In this document: piece after piece, positions 49,825 through 57,689 of the stretch
Layout: each line of letters opens with the position of its first letter
Position numbering within the stretch: the first letter of the stretch is position 1
Source: Caldimonas mangrovi
GTDB lineage: Bacteria > Pseudomonadota > Gammaproteobacteria > Burkholderiales > Burkholderiaceae_C
Length of the DNA: 64,000 nucleotides
NCBI RefSeq assembly: GCF_023721835.1
Contig: NZ_JAMKFE010000005.1
Coordinates: 1-64,000, forward strand
Direction of reading: 5' to 3'
Notes under the pieces: generated by a model
The model's input: only the letters and a program-made list of their open reading frames with translations
Told to the model about the DNA's origin: nothing
Database searches by the model: none
Program-made: the position numbers and the translations under genes

Positions 49825-50697
49825 TTGAACCACGACACAACGAGCGCCAAGCGCCGCCCCACGCTGCTTTCGAGCGAGCGCAACGGGGCAGACGAATCAC
49901 GTGAACCCGACTGCGGGCCCGTCAGCATCCTTTCAAGCATCGATGCACCACCTCGCGGCTTGCGCAAGCGGCATGAAGCCTCAAAGTCGCGCCGGCCATG
50001 GGCGACGATAGCCGTGGCCATCGCCGCGGTTTCACTGGCAGTGGCCGGCCTTGCGTACATTGACGAGCAAGATTTCGGTTCGTGGGCGATAGCGCCCGCG
50101 GTGCCGCGCGCGGTTGCCGTGACGCCGACGCCACCACCGATCGTCCCGGTGGCCGAAGCGGGTGCAGCCGCTGCCTCCAAGGTGAAGGCCGTCGAGCCGC
50201 AAAGCGCCGTGATCGAGGTGGTCGCTGAGGCGGCACCCGCAGCAGCATTGACAGACGTTGCGGCGACCGGTGCAACTATCGCATCGAAGCCTGCGTCCCC
50301 GGTCAAGGCATCGCCGCGCCAGCCCGATCGTGCGTCCAAACCTTCGAAGCGGGCAGTGTCGCCGACGAAGCGCGGCGATACGAAGCTCGCGAAGGCCGCT
50401 TCCGCGCAGAAGGACCCGGACGTCGACCTGATCGAGGCGTTGGTCTCGCACGTCGCCGGCAAGGACGCCGCCGCCGCTCGGGTCAGGGTCGCTGATGCCG
50501 GCACGCCGAAAGCGGGCGCGCGCGACGTCGTGTTGCAGCAGCAGCCTGCCCTTCCGACCAGTGAGTTGGTGCGGCGCTGCATGACATTGGGCTGGCTCGA
50601 GTCGCAGCTGTGCCGGGCACGCATTTGCTCGGGCCAGTGGGGCCAGGACTCGGCCTGTCCTTCTGCCCAGCAGCAGAGCGCCGAATTCCGTCGCTGA
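49825..50697 (+). CDS. Membrane protein of unknown function, Cys-rich C-terminus
   Basis: A 290-residue protein starting at TTG with GGAGAG upstream. It has a polar, basic N-terminal 55 residues, one TM helix (about 63-82), a long Ala/Pro/Lys/Ser-rich spacer, and a compact C-terminal motif with four Cys (RRCMTLGWLESQLCRARICS then GQWGQDSACP). It is not a recognised family. It lies alone on the plus strand between two minus-strand T6SS operons, divergent from the M15 peptidase. The topology suggests a periplasmic C-terminus reaching across the periplasm through the spacer. Confidence 0.7.
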   Translation: MNHDTTSAKRRPTLLSSERNGADESREPDCGPVSILSSIDAPPRGLRKRHEASKSRRPWATIAVAIAAVSLAVAGLAYIDEQDFGSWAIAPAVPRAVAVTPTPPPIVPVAEAGAAAASKVKAVEPQSAVIEVVAEAAPAAALTDVAATGATIASKPASPVKASPRQPDRASKPSKRAVSPTKRGDTKLAKAASAQKDPDVDLIEALVSHVAGKDAAAARVRVADAGTPKAGARDVVLQQQPALPTSELVRRCMTLGWLESQLCRARICSGQWGQDSACPSAQQQSAEFRR

Positions 50698-50782
50698 CGC
50701 GACGCACGCAGCCGGGCGTGCCGTGCTGACGAAGTCGTCCGGCGTGCGGAGCAGAAGACGAGAGTCGGCATCGCGTGACTCG

Positions 50783-51565
50783 TCAGGGCAGCGTGATGGT
50801 CAGGTGCGCAGCCCGTGGCGGCAGCTTGATCAGTTGCTGGTAGGCCGACAAATCGGCGTGCGTCGACCGGTCGAGCGACCAGCGCAGGCCTAGAAAAGCG
50901 ACCAGCCCCAACAGCGCAAACACCGAGCCGATGACCCACAACGGCACTTCGTTCTTCAGCGTGTGTGCGACCTGATCGGGTGGCGCCCAATGCGGTGCGA
51001 ACGATGCTCGCTGGCCCTTCAGGTGGGCAATCTCGTCGCCCAGGCGTGCCGTGAGGTAGTTGAGCTTCTCGGTGCCTTCGAGCAGGTACTTGCCCTGGAA
51101 CCCCAGCAGCAGGCACATATGGAAGACCTCGAGGGCCTGGACGCGTGAGGCCCCCTGGCGACGCAACTCCTCAAGCCGTTTGAAGAAGTTTTCGCCGGCG
51201 AGCTGCTCGCCGAAGAACTGCAACTGCAACGGTTGGCGTTCCCAGGCGTCGCGTATCTTGAATTGCGACATCAGCACCGCCTCGTCGACGAGCGCACAGA
51301 ACGCGTACTTCGCAAGGTAGACGTCTTCGGCCGGGGCGCGCAGCCGGTCAGCACCTCGCTCGAATTCGCGCAAGAACTCCTTGACCTGCTCGCGGAAGGC
51401 ATCCGGGTCGACCGGCGCATGCTTGTTCTTGAGCAGGAACAGCATGTAGAAGCCGTCGTACATCAGGTCGAGCAGGCTGTGTGCTTCCACCGGCGCGCTG
51501 GCGCGCGCGGCAGGTGACGTCGCGTTGCCGAAGAGTGAGGGAGGGATCGTGGCGTTCGGGTTCAT
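50783..51565 (-). CDS. tssL: Type VI secretion system protein TssL (DotU), short form
   Basis: A 260-residue inner-membrane subunit with the cytoplasmic DotU domain (LLDLMYDGFYMLFLLKN...YAKYAFCALVDEAVL) and one C-terminal TM helix (LWVIGSVFALLGLVAFLGL). There is no OmpA extension; a separate OmpA gene lies in the neighbouring operon. The ATG at 51565 overlaps the tssK stop as ATGA. Confidence 0.94.
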   Translation of the reverse strand: MNPNATIPPSLFGNATSPAARASAPVEAHSLLDLMYDGFYMLFLLKNKHAPVDPDAFREQVKEFLREFERGADRLRAPAEDVYLAKYAFCALVDEAVLMSQFKIRDAWERQPLQLQFFGEQLAGENFFKRLEELRRQGASRVQALEVFHMCLLLGFQGKYLLEGTEKLNYLTARLGDEIAHLKGQRASFAPHWAPPDQVAHTLKNEVPLWVIGSVFALLGLVAFLGLRWSLDRSTHADLSAYQQLIKLPPRAAHLTITLP

Positions 51566-52911
51566 GAATTCACCGCAATCAGCTCGAGCTTGAGTTCGGA
51601 CCAACCCTGCGGAACGTAGATCGACACGGCCTGTGCCTGCAGCATGCGCTCATACAGCGCGCCGCGTGGCTCGAGCGTGAAGTAATAGCTGCCCGGTCGC
51701 ACGGGGATCGCCGCCGGCACTTGCGGTGCGTGCACCAGTCGCACGCCAGGCATGGCCGACAGCACCAGCTTGTCGACGTCGTCGGGGGCGCCGAGCTTGA
51801 AGCGCATCGGTACCGACTCGACGAGTTCTGCAGGGGGCATTGCAGCGCCCACGCCGAGGTAGAGGTGGGTCGATGGCGTCAGTTGCTCCGAGTCCAGCCG
51901 TCCAAGGTGGAAGGAGGGCTTGGTTTCGCTGAGCGCGATCGAGAAGTAGCGCGTCGAGATCACGGTCTCGAGCAGCTCCCGGATGATGTGGTCGAGACGA
52001 GCGAACGCCGGGCCCGGGTTGCCGTGCTCGTAAGTCGGCAGGTCGGCGAGCGTGTAGCCTTTCGAGAAGGTCATCAGTGCGCCGGCGAGTTCGAGCAGGT
52101 TCTGGAACAGCCGCTCGGGATGCAGCCCGGGATGCCGCAGCAAGTGCGACAGCGATGCAAAGCTGGAACTCGCGGTATGCAGCAACCAGAACGATGCCAC
52201 GTCGCCCGAGCGGAACTCGATGATGTTCTTCGACGGCTCGCGGTGGAAACCATAGAGTGCGTCGACCTTCGCCTGCAGTACGTCCAGCAGTCGCCGCAGC
52301 ATCAGGTTCAGCGCAGGTGACGACTGCAGTGTCACGCAGGGCGGCATGAAGCGGCCGTCCACTTCGAAACTGCCCGTCGACGTGCGACGCAGGCGCAGGG
52401 CCGGCAGGCTCACGAGGTGGTCCCGGGGCTCGTGCTCGGCGACGAGCCGCGGGCATTTGCGCAAGACCGCCACCTCGGCCTCGACCGCGTCGGTGTACCA
52501 GTCGGGGGCCTTTTCGTTGCGCTGGAAATAACGCACGCCGGAGTCGGTGTTCTCCTGCTCGGTCGCGAAGTTGCTTCCGACGCTGCGCAGCGGCGCAATC
52601 GCGAGGTGGAAGACCGTCTCGGTACTGGCGCCGGGCAGCGATTCGAGCGACACCGGCGGCGGCAGGTCGTCTTCGCCCGGGGCGCTATAAAGCTCGCCGT
52701 CAGGAAACACCGCCTGCAGCTCGAGCACGCGCAGCACACCAGCCTGCAGTGCATCGGTGTCGAGCTTCAGGTGACGCACGCCCCAGGCATACGGATGCAG
52801 CATGCGCGCGGTCTGCGACAGGCGCCATTCGTGATACGCGTCCTGCCGCTGGAAGTGCTGCGGTCGAAGGAAGAGGCCTTCGCCCCACAGAAGTTTCGGT
52901 GAATGGATCAA
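51562..52911 (-). CDS. tssK: Type VI secretion system baseplate subunit TssK
   Basis: A 449-residue TssK with the family N-terminus (KLLWGEGLFLRPQHFQRQDAY). TssK trimers link the baseplate to the TssL/TssM membrane complex. It lies 27 bp after tssJ in the order tssJ-tssK-tssL, the usual module. Confidence 0.95.
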   Translation of the reverse strand: MIHSPKLLWGEGLFLRPQHFQRQDAYHEWRLSQTARMLHPYAWGVRHLKLDTDALQAGVLRVLELQAVFPDGELYSAPGEDDLPPPVSLESLPGASTETVFHLAIAPLRSVGSNFATEQENTDSGVRYFQRNEKAPDWYTDAVEAEVAVLRKCPRLVAEHEPRDHLVSLPALRLRRTSTGSFEVDGRFMPPCVTLQSSPALNLMLRRLLDVLQAKVDALYGFHREPSKNIIEFRSGDVASFWLLHTASSSFASLSHLLRHPGLHPERLFQNLLELAGALMTFSKGYTLADLPTYEHGNPGPAFARLDHIIRELLETVISTRYFSIALSETKPSFHLGRLDSEQLTPSTHLYLGVGAAMPPAELVESVPMRFKLGAPDDVDKLVLSAMPGVRLVHAPQVPAAIPVRPGSYYFTLEPRGALYERMLQAQAVSIYVPQGWSELKLELIAVNS

Positions 52912-52938
52912 AGCTGTTCTCGCTACGGTATCGTCGTT

Positions 52939-53574
52939 TCAGGGGCACAGGCCCGGGCTCATGGACGCGACGTGCGACGAGGCATTGACCGGCTCGCCCA
53001 TCGAAACGCTCAGGCTGCAGGCATGCGCGCCGAGCGTGATACCGGTCTTCTGCGCGGTCTCTGCGGCGAACGCGTACTTCCAGCGTTGCGGTGCTGGCGC
53101 GCGGAACAAGGCAACGATGCCGATGAAGCCCGCTTCGCGTGCCACCTTGTCCTGCACTTCGTAGCGCTGCCCGGGCACGAGTTGGAGGTCTCGTACCTCG
53201 ACGATGTCTTCGCCGAGGTGATCCTTCTCGCGGGCGACATTGCCGAAGGCTTCATAAGGCGTGTTGAGGAAGGCCTGGGCACTCTTCAGCTTGTAGACGC
53301 GCGTGACCAGTGCTAGCGACCGACCGGATGCGTCGACGTTCAGCGACTCGCTCGCCTGGATGCGCAGCGTCACCTTGCGTGCAGGCAGCGCACTTTCGGG
53401 CAGCTCGGGAACCTCGGGCTTCTTGAGACCGACCACTTCGAGCGCCTTGTCCTTGACCGCACCGACGGCTTCGACCGCGTTGCCCGCGGTTTCGCAGCCC
53501 GCGAGCGTGAGCAGACATGTGACTGCCACGGCTCGGATCACCATGTGATCGAGTGGCCTCTTCTCTGCCTGCAT
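52939..53574 (-). CDS. tssJ: Type VI secretion system lipoprotein TssJ
   Basis: A 211-residue outer-membrane lipoprotein with lipobox LAGC after a hydrophobic stretch, and a transthyretin-like domain (KVTLRIQASESLNVDASGRSLALVTRVYKLKS). It contacts the TssM periplasmic end. The ATG at 53574 has a strong GGGAAGGG ribosome-binding site; the ATG at 53544 also leaves an intact signal peptide. Confidence 0.92.
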   Translation of the reverse strand: MQAEKRPLDHMVIRAVAVTCLLTLAGCETAGNAVEAVGAVKDKALEVVGLKKPEVPELPESALPARKVTLRIQASESLNVDASGRSLALVTRVYKLKSAQAFLNTPYEAFGNVAREKDHLGEDIVEVRDLQLVPGQRYEVQDKVAREAGFIGIVALFRAPAPQRWKYAFAAETAQKTGITLGAHACSLSVSMGEPVNASSHVASMSPGLCP

Positions 53575-53721
53575 AAGCGCGACCCTTCCCTGTGCCAAAT
53601 CTTTGTTCTCAGACGTCAACGGCGCCGTAGTGTAGTGGCGTGCGGCCCAGTGCTGACCCCCTCCAATGAATGGCCGAGTGTGTCCCGAAGTACCCATCGG
53701 TAAACGCGTGTAACACACCTA

Positions 53722-53750
53722 TTGAGGGGGGTGCGCTGCCTCGGAAATAT
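53722..53750 (+). promoter_or_regulatory. Possible promoter of the lipoprotein-tssBC-hcp operon
   Basis: TTGAGG (53722-53727) and AAATAT (53745-53750) with a 17-bp spacer lie in the 261-bp divergent region between tssJ and the lipoprotein gene. The match is loose. Confidence 0.35.
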
Positions 53751-53777
53751 GCGTTCTAATCCGCGCCATTCGAAGTA

Positions 53778-53808
53778 CATGACCTTGCCCGCATCGTTGG
53801 CGGTCATG
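53778..53808 (+). promoter_or_regulatory. Hairpin in the 5' leader of the tssB operon
   Basis: CATGACC and GGTCATG form a perfect 7-bp inverted repeat with a 17-base loop that can add a GCC/GGC inner stem. It ends 27 bp before the TTG start of the lipoprotein gene. No T run follows, so a regulatory site (protein or RNA) is more likely than a terminator. Confidence 0.5.
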
Positions 53809-53835
53809 GGTAGAAGCAACAGGTGAGGGGTCTCC

Positions 53836-54519
53836 TTGACAGGCGATCGAACAATTCAACGTGTGGCCGTCGTCGCGATCATGGCGACGGTATTCATGGC
53901 CGCGTGCACCAGCGCTCCCAAGCTTGATCAAGCCCGGGTCGTCGACCTGCAGCAGGCGCTTGAACAGGCGACGGCTGCACAAGAGCGCGGCGACATCTCG
54001 CAAGCGCTCACGCTGCTCGATGAGGCTGCCCGCGCCCACCCCGGTAGCAAGCAGCCGTGGCTGCGCTCGGCACAGGTTCATTTCGATGCCATGAACTATG
54101 GCGCGGCCATCATGGCCGCACAGGAAGTCCTGCAGCGGGACACGTCCGACATCACCGCGCGCAGCATTCTCGCGGTCAGCGGATTGCGCGTCTCGGCTGC
54201 GGCACTCGCTCATCTGAGGCAGGCCAATTCGGTCTCGGGCTCGACGCGCGGTGAGGCCGAAGGCTTGGCGCGCACGATCCGCGATGCGCTGGGTGAGCCG
54301 ATACTCGTTCCTCCGCCCGCTGCATCGACCGCATCTTCTCGCGCACCCGCCGCCGCTTCGGGCGAGCGGTCGGCCGCCGGCGCGACTGCGCCGGCTTCCA
54401 GTGGCACCGCTGCACCCACTTCCACCAGGACGCGTCGCGCGACGCGACCCGCGTCCGCGACGGCAGAGCCGTCTTCCGTCAGCACCGGGGGGCGCAATCC
54501 CTTCGAAGCCTTGCAATAA
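53836..54519 (+). CDS. T6SS-locus lipoprotein with TPR-like region
   Basis: A 227-residue predicted lipoprotein (lipobox MAAC, Cys 24) with a helical TPR-like region (QQALEQATAAQERGDISQALTLLDEAARAHPGSKQPWLR, then AAIMAAQEVLQRD) and a low-complexity Ala/Ser/Thr/Pro tail ending GRNPFEALQ. The TTG start has GGTGAGGGG five bases upstream. It is the first gene of the tssB-C-hcp-E-F-G-H operon. Such lipoproteins occur beside tssB in several Burkholderiales loci; its role is unknown. Confidence 0.8.
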   Translation: MTGDRTIQRVAVVAIMATVFMAACTSAPKLDQARVVDLQQALEQATAAQERGDISQALTLLDEAARAHPGSKQPWLRSAQVHFDAMNYGAAIMAAQEVLQRDTSDITARSILAVSGLRVSAAALAHLRQANSVSGSTRGEAEGLARTIRDALGEPILVPPPAASTASSRAPAAASGERSAAGATAPASSGTAAPTSTRTRRATRPASATAEPSSVSTGGRNPFEALQ

Positions 54520-54540
54520 CTCTCTGATCTGAAGGACACC

Positions 54541-55056
54541 ATGGCCAAGAAAGACAGCGTCCAGAAGCGGCTCGAGAAGGTTCGTCCGCCGCGTGTGCAA
54601 CTGACCTACGACGTCGAGATCGGTGACGCGATCGAGCAGAAGGAAATCCCGTTCGTGGTGGGGGTGCTGGGCGACTTCACCGGCCAGCCGGATGCGGACA
54701 AGCCGCAGCCGCGCTTGAAGGACCGCAAGTTTGTCAATGTCGATCTCGACAACTTCGACGAGGTGATGGCCGGCATGGCGCCGCGCGCCTCCTACCGCGT
54801 GAAGAACAAGCTGAGCCCCGAAGGCGGTGAGTTCGCGGTCAACCTCGAGTTCAACAAGCTTGAAGACTTTCGTCCCGAGGCCGTGGTCGAGCAGGTCGAG
54901 CCGCTGCGCAAGCTGCTCGAAGCCCGCACCAAGCTCGCCGACCTGCGCAACAAGCTGGCCGGCAACGAGAAGCTGGAAGACCTGCTGGGCGAGGTGTTGT
55001 CGAACACCGAACGCTTGCAACAGTTGGGCCAGGAAACGCAGCAGGACAAGGAGTAA
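54541..55056 (+). CDS. tssB: Type VI secretion sheath small subunit TssB
   Basis: A 171-residue VipA/TssB protein with the family N-terminus (KKDSVQKRLEKVRPPRVQLTYDVEIG) and FVVGVLGDFTG. With TssC it forms the contractile sheath. The C-terminal helix LLGEVLSNTERLQQL is typical. tssC follows after 3 bp. Confidence 0.97.
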   Translation: MAKKDSVQKRLEKVRPPRVQLTYDVEIGDAIEQKEIPFVVGVLGDFTGQPDADKPQPRLKDRKFVNVDLDNFDEVMAGMAPRASYRVKNKLSPEGGEFAVNLEFNKLEDFRPEAVVEQVEPLRKLLEARTKLADLRNKLAGNEKLEDLLGEVLSNTERLQQLGQETQQDKE

Positions 55057-55059
55057 CCC

Positions 55060-56553
55060 ATGAGTGCGCAAGTCGCCGCCGCGTCGGACGCGGGCCACCA
55101 GGTTCTCGAGCAAGACAGCAGCCTGCTCGATCAGATCGTCGGTCAAAGCAAGGTGGCCAAGTCGGCCACCGAGCATGCACGCGCAAAGGACATCATCGCG
55201 GAACTCGTCCGTGAGGTGTTGCAGGGCACCGTGGTCGTTTCCGAGAATCTCTCTGCCACCATCGACGCCCGTGTCGCGGAGATCGACGAATTGATCTCGG
55301 CGCAACTCAGCGAGGTGATGCACGCCGCCGAATTTCAGAAGCTCGAGGGCTCGTGGCGAGGCCTGCACTATCTGAGCAAGCACACATCGACCGGCTCGAT
55401 GATGAAGATCAAGGTGCTCAACGCCACCAAGAAGGACCTCGTCAAGGACTTCAACACCGCGATCGACTTCGACCAGAGCTCGCTGTTCAAGAAGGTCTAC
55501 GAGGAAGAGTTCGGCACCTTCGGGGGCTCCCCCTTCGGGGCCCTGATCGGCGACTTCGACATCACGCGTCAGCCCGAGGACATGTACTTCGTGGAGCAAA
55601 TGTCCCACGTGGCGGCCGCGGCGCATGCGCCGTTCATCGCGGCCGCGGCACCGGAACTGTTTGGTCTTGAGTCGTTCACGGAACTGGGCAAGCCGCGTGA
55701 CTTGTCGAAAGTGTTCGACACCGTCGAGTACGCGAAGTGGAAGTCCTTCCGCGAGGCAGAGGATTCCCGCTACGTCGGGCTCACGTTGCCCCGCTTCCTG
55801 GGCCGGTTGCCGTACAACCCGAAGGATGGCACCACTGTCGAAGGCTTCAACTTCGTCGAGGATGTCGACGGCAGCAACCACCAGCGCTACCTGTGGGTGA
55901 ACACCGCTTATGCGATCGGCGCACGTCTGACGGCAGCCTTTGAGAGTTACGGCTGGTGTGCCGCGATCCGCGGCGTCGAGGGCGGCGGCCTGGTCGAGGA
56001 TTTGCCGACGCACACCTTCAAGACCGACGATGGCGAGATCGCGTTGAAGTGCCCCACCGAGATCTCGATCACCGACCGGCGTGAGAAAGAGTTGAGCGAC
56101 CTCGGCTTCATCCCGCTGGTGCATTGCAAGAACACCGATTACGCGGCCTTCTTCGGCACACAGTCGACACAGAAGCCGAAGAAGTACGACTCCGATGCGG
56201 CCAACGCCAACGCGTCGCTGTCGGCCCAGTTGCAGTACATGTTCGCCGTGTGCCGCATCGCGCACTACATGAAGGCGATGATGCGCGACAAGATCGGCAG
56301 CTTTGCTTCCGCAGCCAACGTCGAGGAGTTCCTGAACCGCTGGATCTCCCAATACGTGACCTCGGACGACGCTGCCTCACAGGAAACCAAGGCGCAGTTC
56401 CCGCTTCGCGAGGCCTCGGTTCAAGTGTCTGAAGTACCTGGTCGTCCGGGCGTGTACCGGGCGGTCTCGTTCGTTCGTCCGCATTTTCAGTTGGACGAAC
56501 TCTCGGTCTCCTTGCGCCTTGTGGCTGAACTGCCTCAGGGCGGCAAGGGTTAA
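55060..56553 (+). CDS. tssC: Type VI secretion sheath large subunit TssC
   Basis: A 497-residue VipB/TssC protein with the signatures FQKLEGSWRGLHYL, GALIGDFDI and DRREKELSDLGFIPL. It builds the contractile sheath with TssB. The adjacent spacing to tssB ensures balanced synthesis. Confidence 0.97.
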   Translation: MSAQVAAASDAGHQVLEQDSSLLDQIVGQSKVAKSATEHARAKDIIAELVREVLQGTVVVSENLSATIDARVAEIDELISAQLSEVMHAAEFQKLEGSWRGLHYLSKHTSTGSMMKIKVLNATKKDLVKDFNTAIDFDQSSLFKKVYEEEFGTFGGSPFGALIGDFDITRQPEDMYFVEQMSHVAAAAHAPFIAAAAPELFGLESFTELGKPRDLSKVFDTVEYAKWKSFREAEDSRYVGLTLPRFLGRLPYNPKDGTTVEGFNFVEDVDGSNHQRYLWVNTAYAIGARLTAAFESYGWCAAIRGVEGGGLVEDLPTHTFKTDDGEIALKCPTEISITDRREKELSDLGFIPLVHCKNTDYAAFFGTQSTQKPKKYDSDAANANASLSAQLQYMFAVCRIAHYMKAMMRDKIGSFASAANVEEFLNRWISQYVTSDDAASQETKAQFPLREASVQVSEVPGRPGVYRAVSFVRPHFQLDELSVSLRLVAELPQGGKG

Positions 56554-56592
56554 CTCTCTACCACCAAGTAATCACAGCGGAGGTTTTTTCGT

Positions 56593-57132
56593 ATGGCAAA
56601 GGACATATACGTCGAGTTCAAGGGCAGCGACCTGAAGGGCGACTCGCGTGACACCAAGCACAAGGACACGGTCGAGGTGTACTCGTGGAGCCACGTGGTT
56701 CGCCAGCCGAAGTCCTCGAGTTCGTCCACCTCCGGCGGGCACACCGCCGAGCGTTGCGAGCACGGCGAAATGGTCTTCACGAAGGACATCGACGGCTCCA
56801 CGCCCAAGCTGCTCCAGGCATGCTCGGCCGGCACGGTGGTCAACGACGTCATCATTTATTTCTACCGCGCTCATGGCGGCAAGAACAACGTCGGCAGCCC
56901 TTCGAACTCGCAGAACCGTCACCAGTACCTGAAGGTCGAGCTGAAGAACGTGATCATCGCCTCCGTGGCGCCGACCGTCTCCGGCGAAGGCATCCCCGCC
57001 GAGACCTTCACGCTGAAGTACTCGGCCGTGCGCTGGACGTACGACGAGTTGAACATCTCCGGCGACAAGTCGGGCAAGGTGAACATCACCGGTGCCTGGG
57101 ACCTCGCCAAGAACGTTCCCAACTTCAGCTGA
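56593..57132 (+). CDS. hcp: Hcp tube protein (TssD)
   Basis: A 179-residue Hcp1-family protein that forms the hexameric inner tube and is secreted. MAKDIYVEFKG...DLKGDS at the start and VRWTYDEL near the C-terminus are typical. It has a Ser-rich loop (KSSSSSTSGGHTAERCEHGE) that makes it slightly longer than the shortest Hcps. A strong ribosome-binding site (GGAGG) precedes the ATG and a terminator follows it, fitting high expression. Confidence 0.96.
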   Translation: MAKDIYVEFKGSDLKGDSRDTKHKDTVEVYSWSHVVRQPKSSSSSTSGGHTAERCEHGEMVFTKDIDGSTPKLLQACSAGTVVNDVIIYFYRAHGGKNNVGSPSNSQNRHQYLKVELKNVIIASVAPTVSGEGIPAETFTLKYSAVRWTYDELNISGDKSGKVNITGAWDLAKNVPNFS

Positions 57133-57150
57133 TCGCCCGTTCACGGCAAC

Positions 57151-57177
57151 AAAGGCGGATTCGTCCGCCTTTTTTTT
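57151..57177 (+). terminator. hcp terminator, UUCG tetraloop
   Basis: A perfect 9-bp stem AAAGGCGGA/TCCGCCTTT is closed by a very stable TTCG tetraloop and ends in eight T. It sits between hcp and tssE inside the operon and should give hcp more transcript than tssE-H. Confidence 0.95.
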
Positions 57178-57191
57178 GGCCTTGCAGTTCC

Positions 57192-57680
57192 ATGTCCCGC
57201 TACAACCCCAGCCTGTTCGAAAAGCTGCTCGACGATGAACCGCATGTTGCGTCCGAGTACGCGATCGTGCAGATGTCGCTCGAGCAACTGAAGGACAGCG
57301 TGGCGCGCGACGTTGAAGCGCTGCTCAACAGCCGTTGTGGCTTGCCCGACGGGCTGCTTCAGAACTACGTGCAGTGCCGCACTTCGATCCTGTCGTTCGG
57401 CATGATCGACTTTGCCGGACTCACGCTGGCGAGTCCGCGGGACCGAGCGCTCATCTGCCGTTCGATCGAGGACGCGATCCGTGCGCACGAGCCGCGGCTG
57501 CGAGAACCGAAAGTGAGCCTGGAACTTCCGGACGAGGGGGGACACAAGCTGCACTTCTCGATCCAGGCGCTGCTGGTCACGGACCTTGCGCGCGAGCCGG
57601 TCAACTTCGACGCGCTGCTGCAGCCCACCACCCAGCAGTACTCGGTGCACCGCGCGCGACGTGCGGCCGCCACGGCCTGA
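57192..57680 (+). CDS. tssE: Type VI secretion baseplate subunit TssE
   Basis: A 162-residue gp25-like protein (SRYNPSLFEKLLDD start; SRCGLPDGLLQNYVQ, SILSFGMIDFAGL; C-terminal gp25/lysozyme-like region with EPRLREPKVSLEL). It initiates sheath polymerisation on the baseplate. It begins 15 bp after the hcp terminator; tssF follows after 9 bp. Confidence 0.94.
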   Translation: MSRYNPSLFEKLLDDEPHVASEYAIVQMSLEQLKDSVARDVEALLNSRCGLPDGLLQNYVQCRTSILSFGMIDFAGLTLASPRDRALICRSIEDAIRAHEPRLREPKVSLELPDEGGHKLHFSIQALLVTDLAREPVNFDALLQPTTQQYSVHRARRAAATA

Positions 57681-57689
57681 GGAGCACGC

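Noticed and set aside
53719-56352. 877-codon open frame on the minus strand
   Set aside because: Antisense to the lipoprotein, tssB and tssC genes; no domains.
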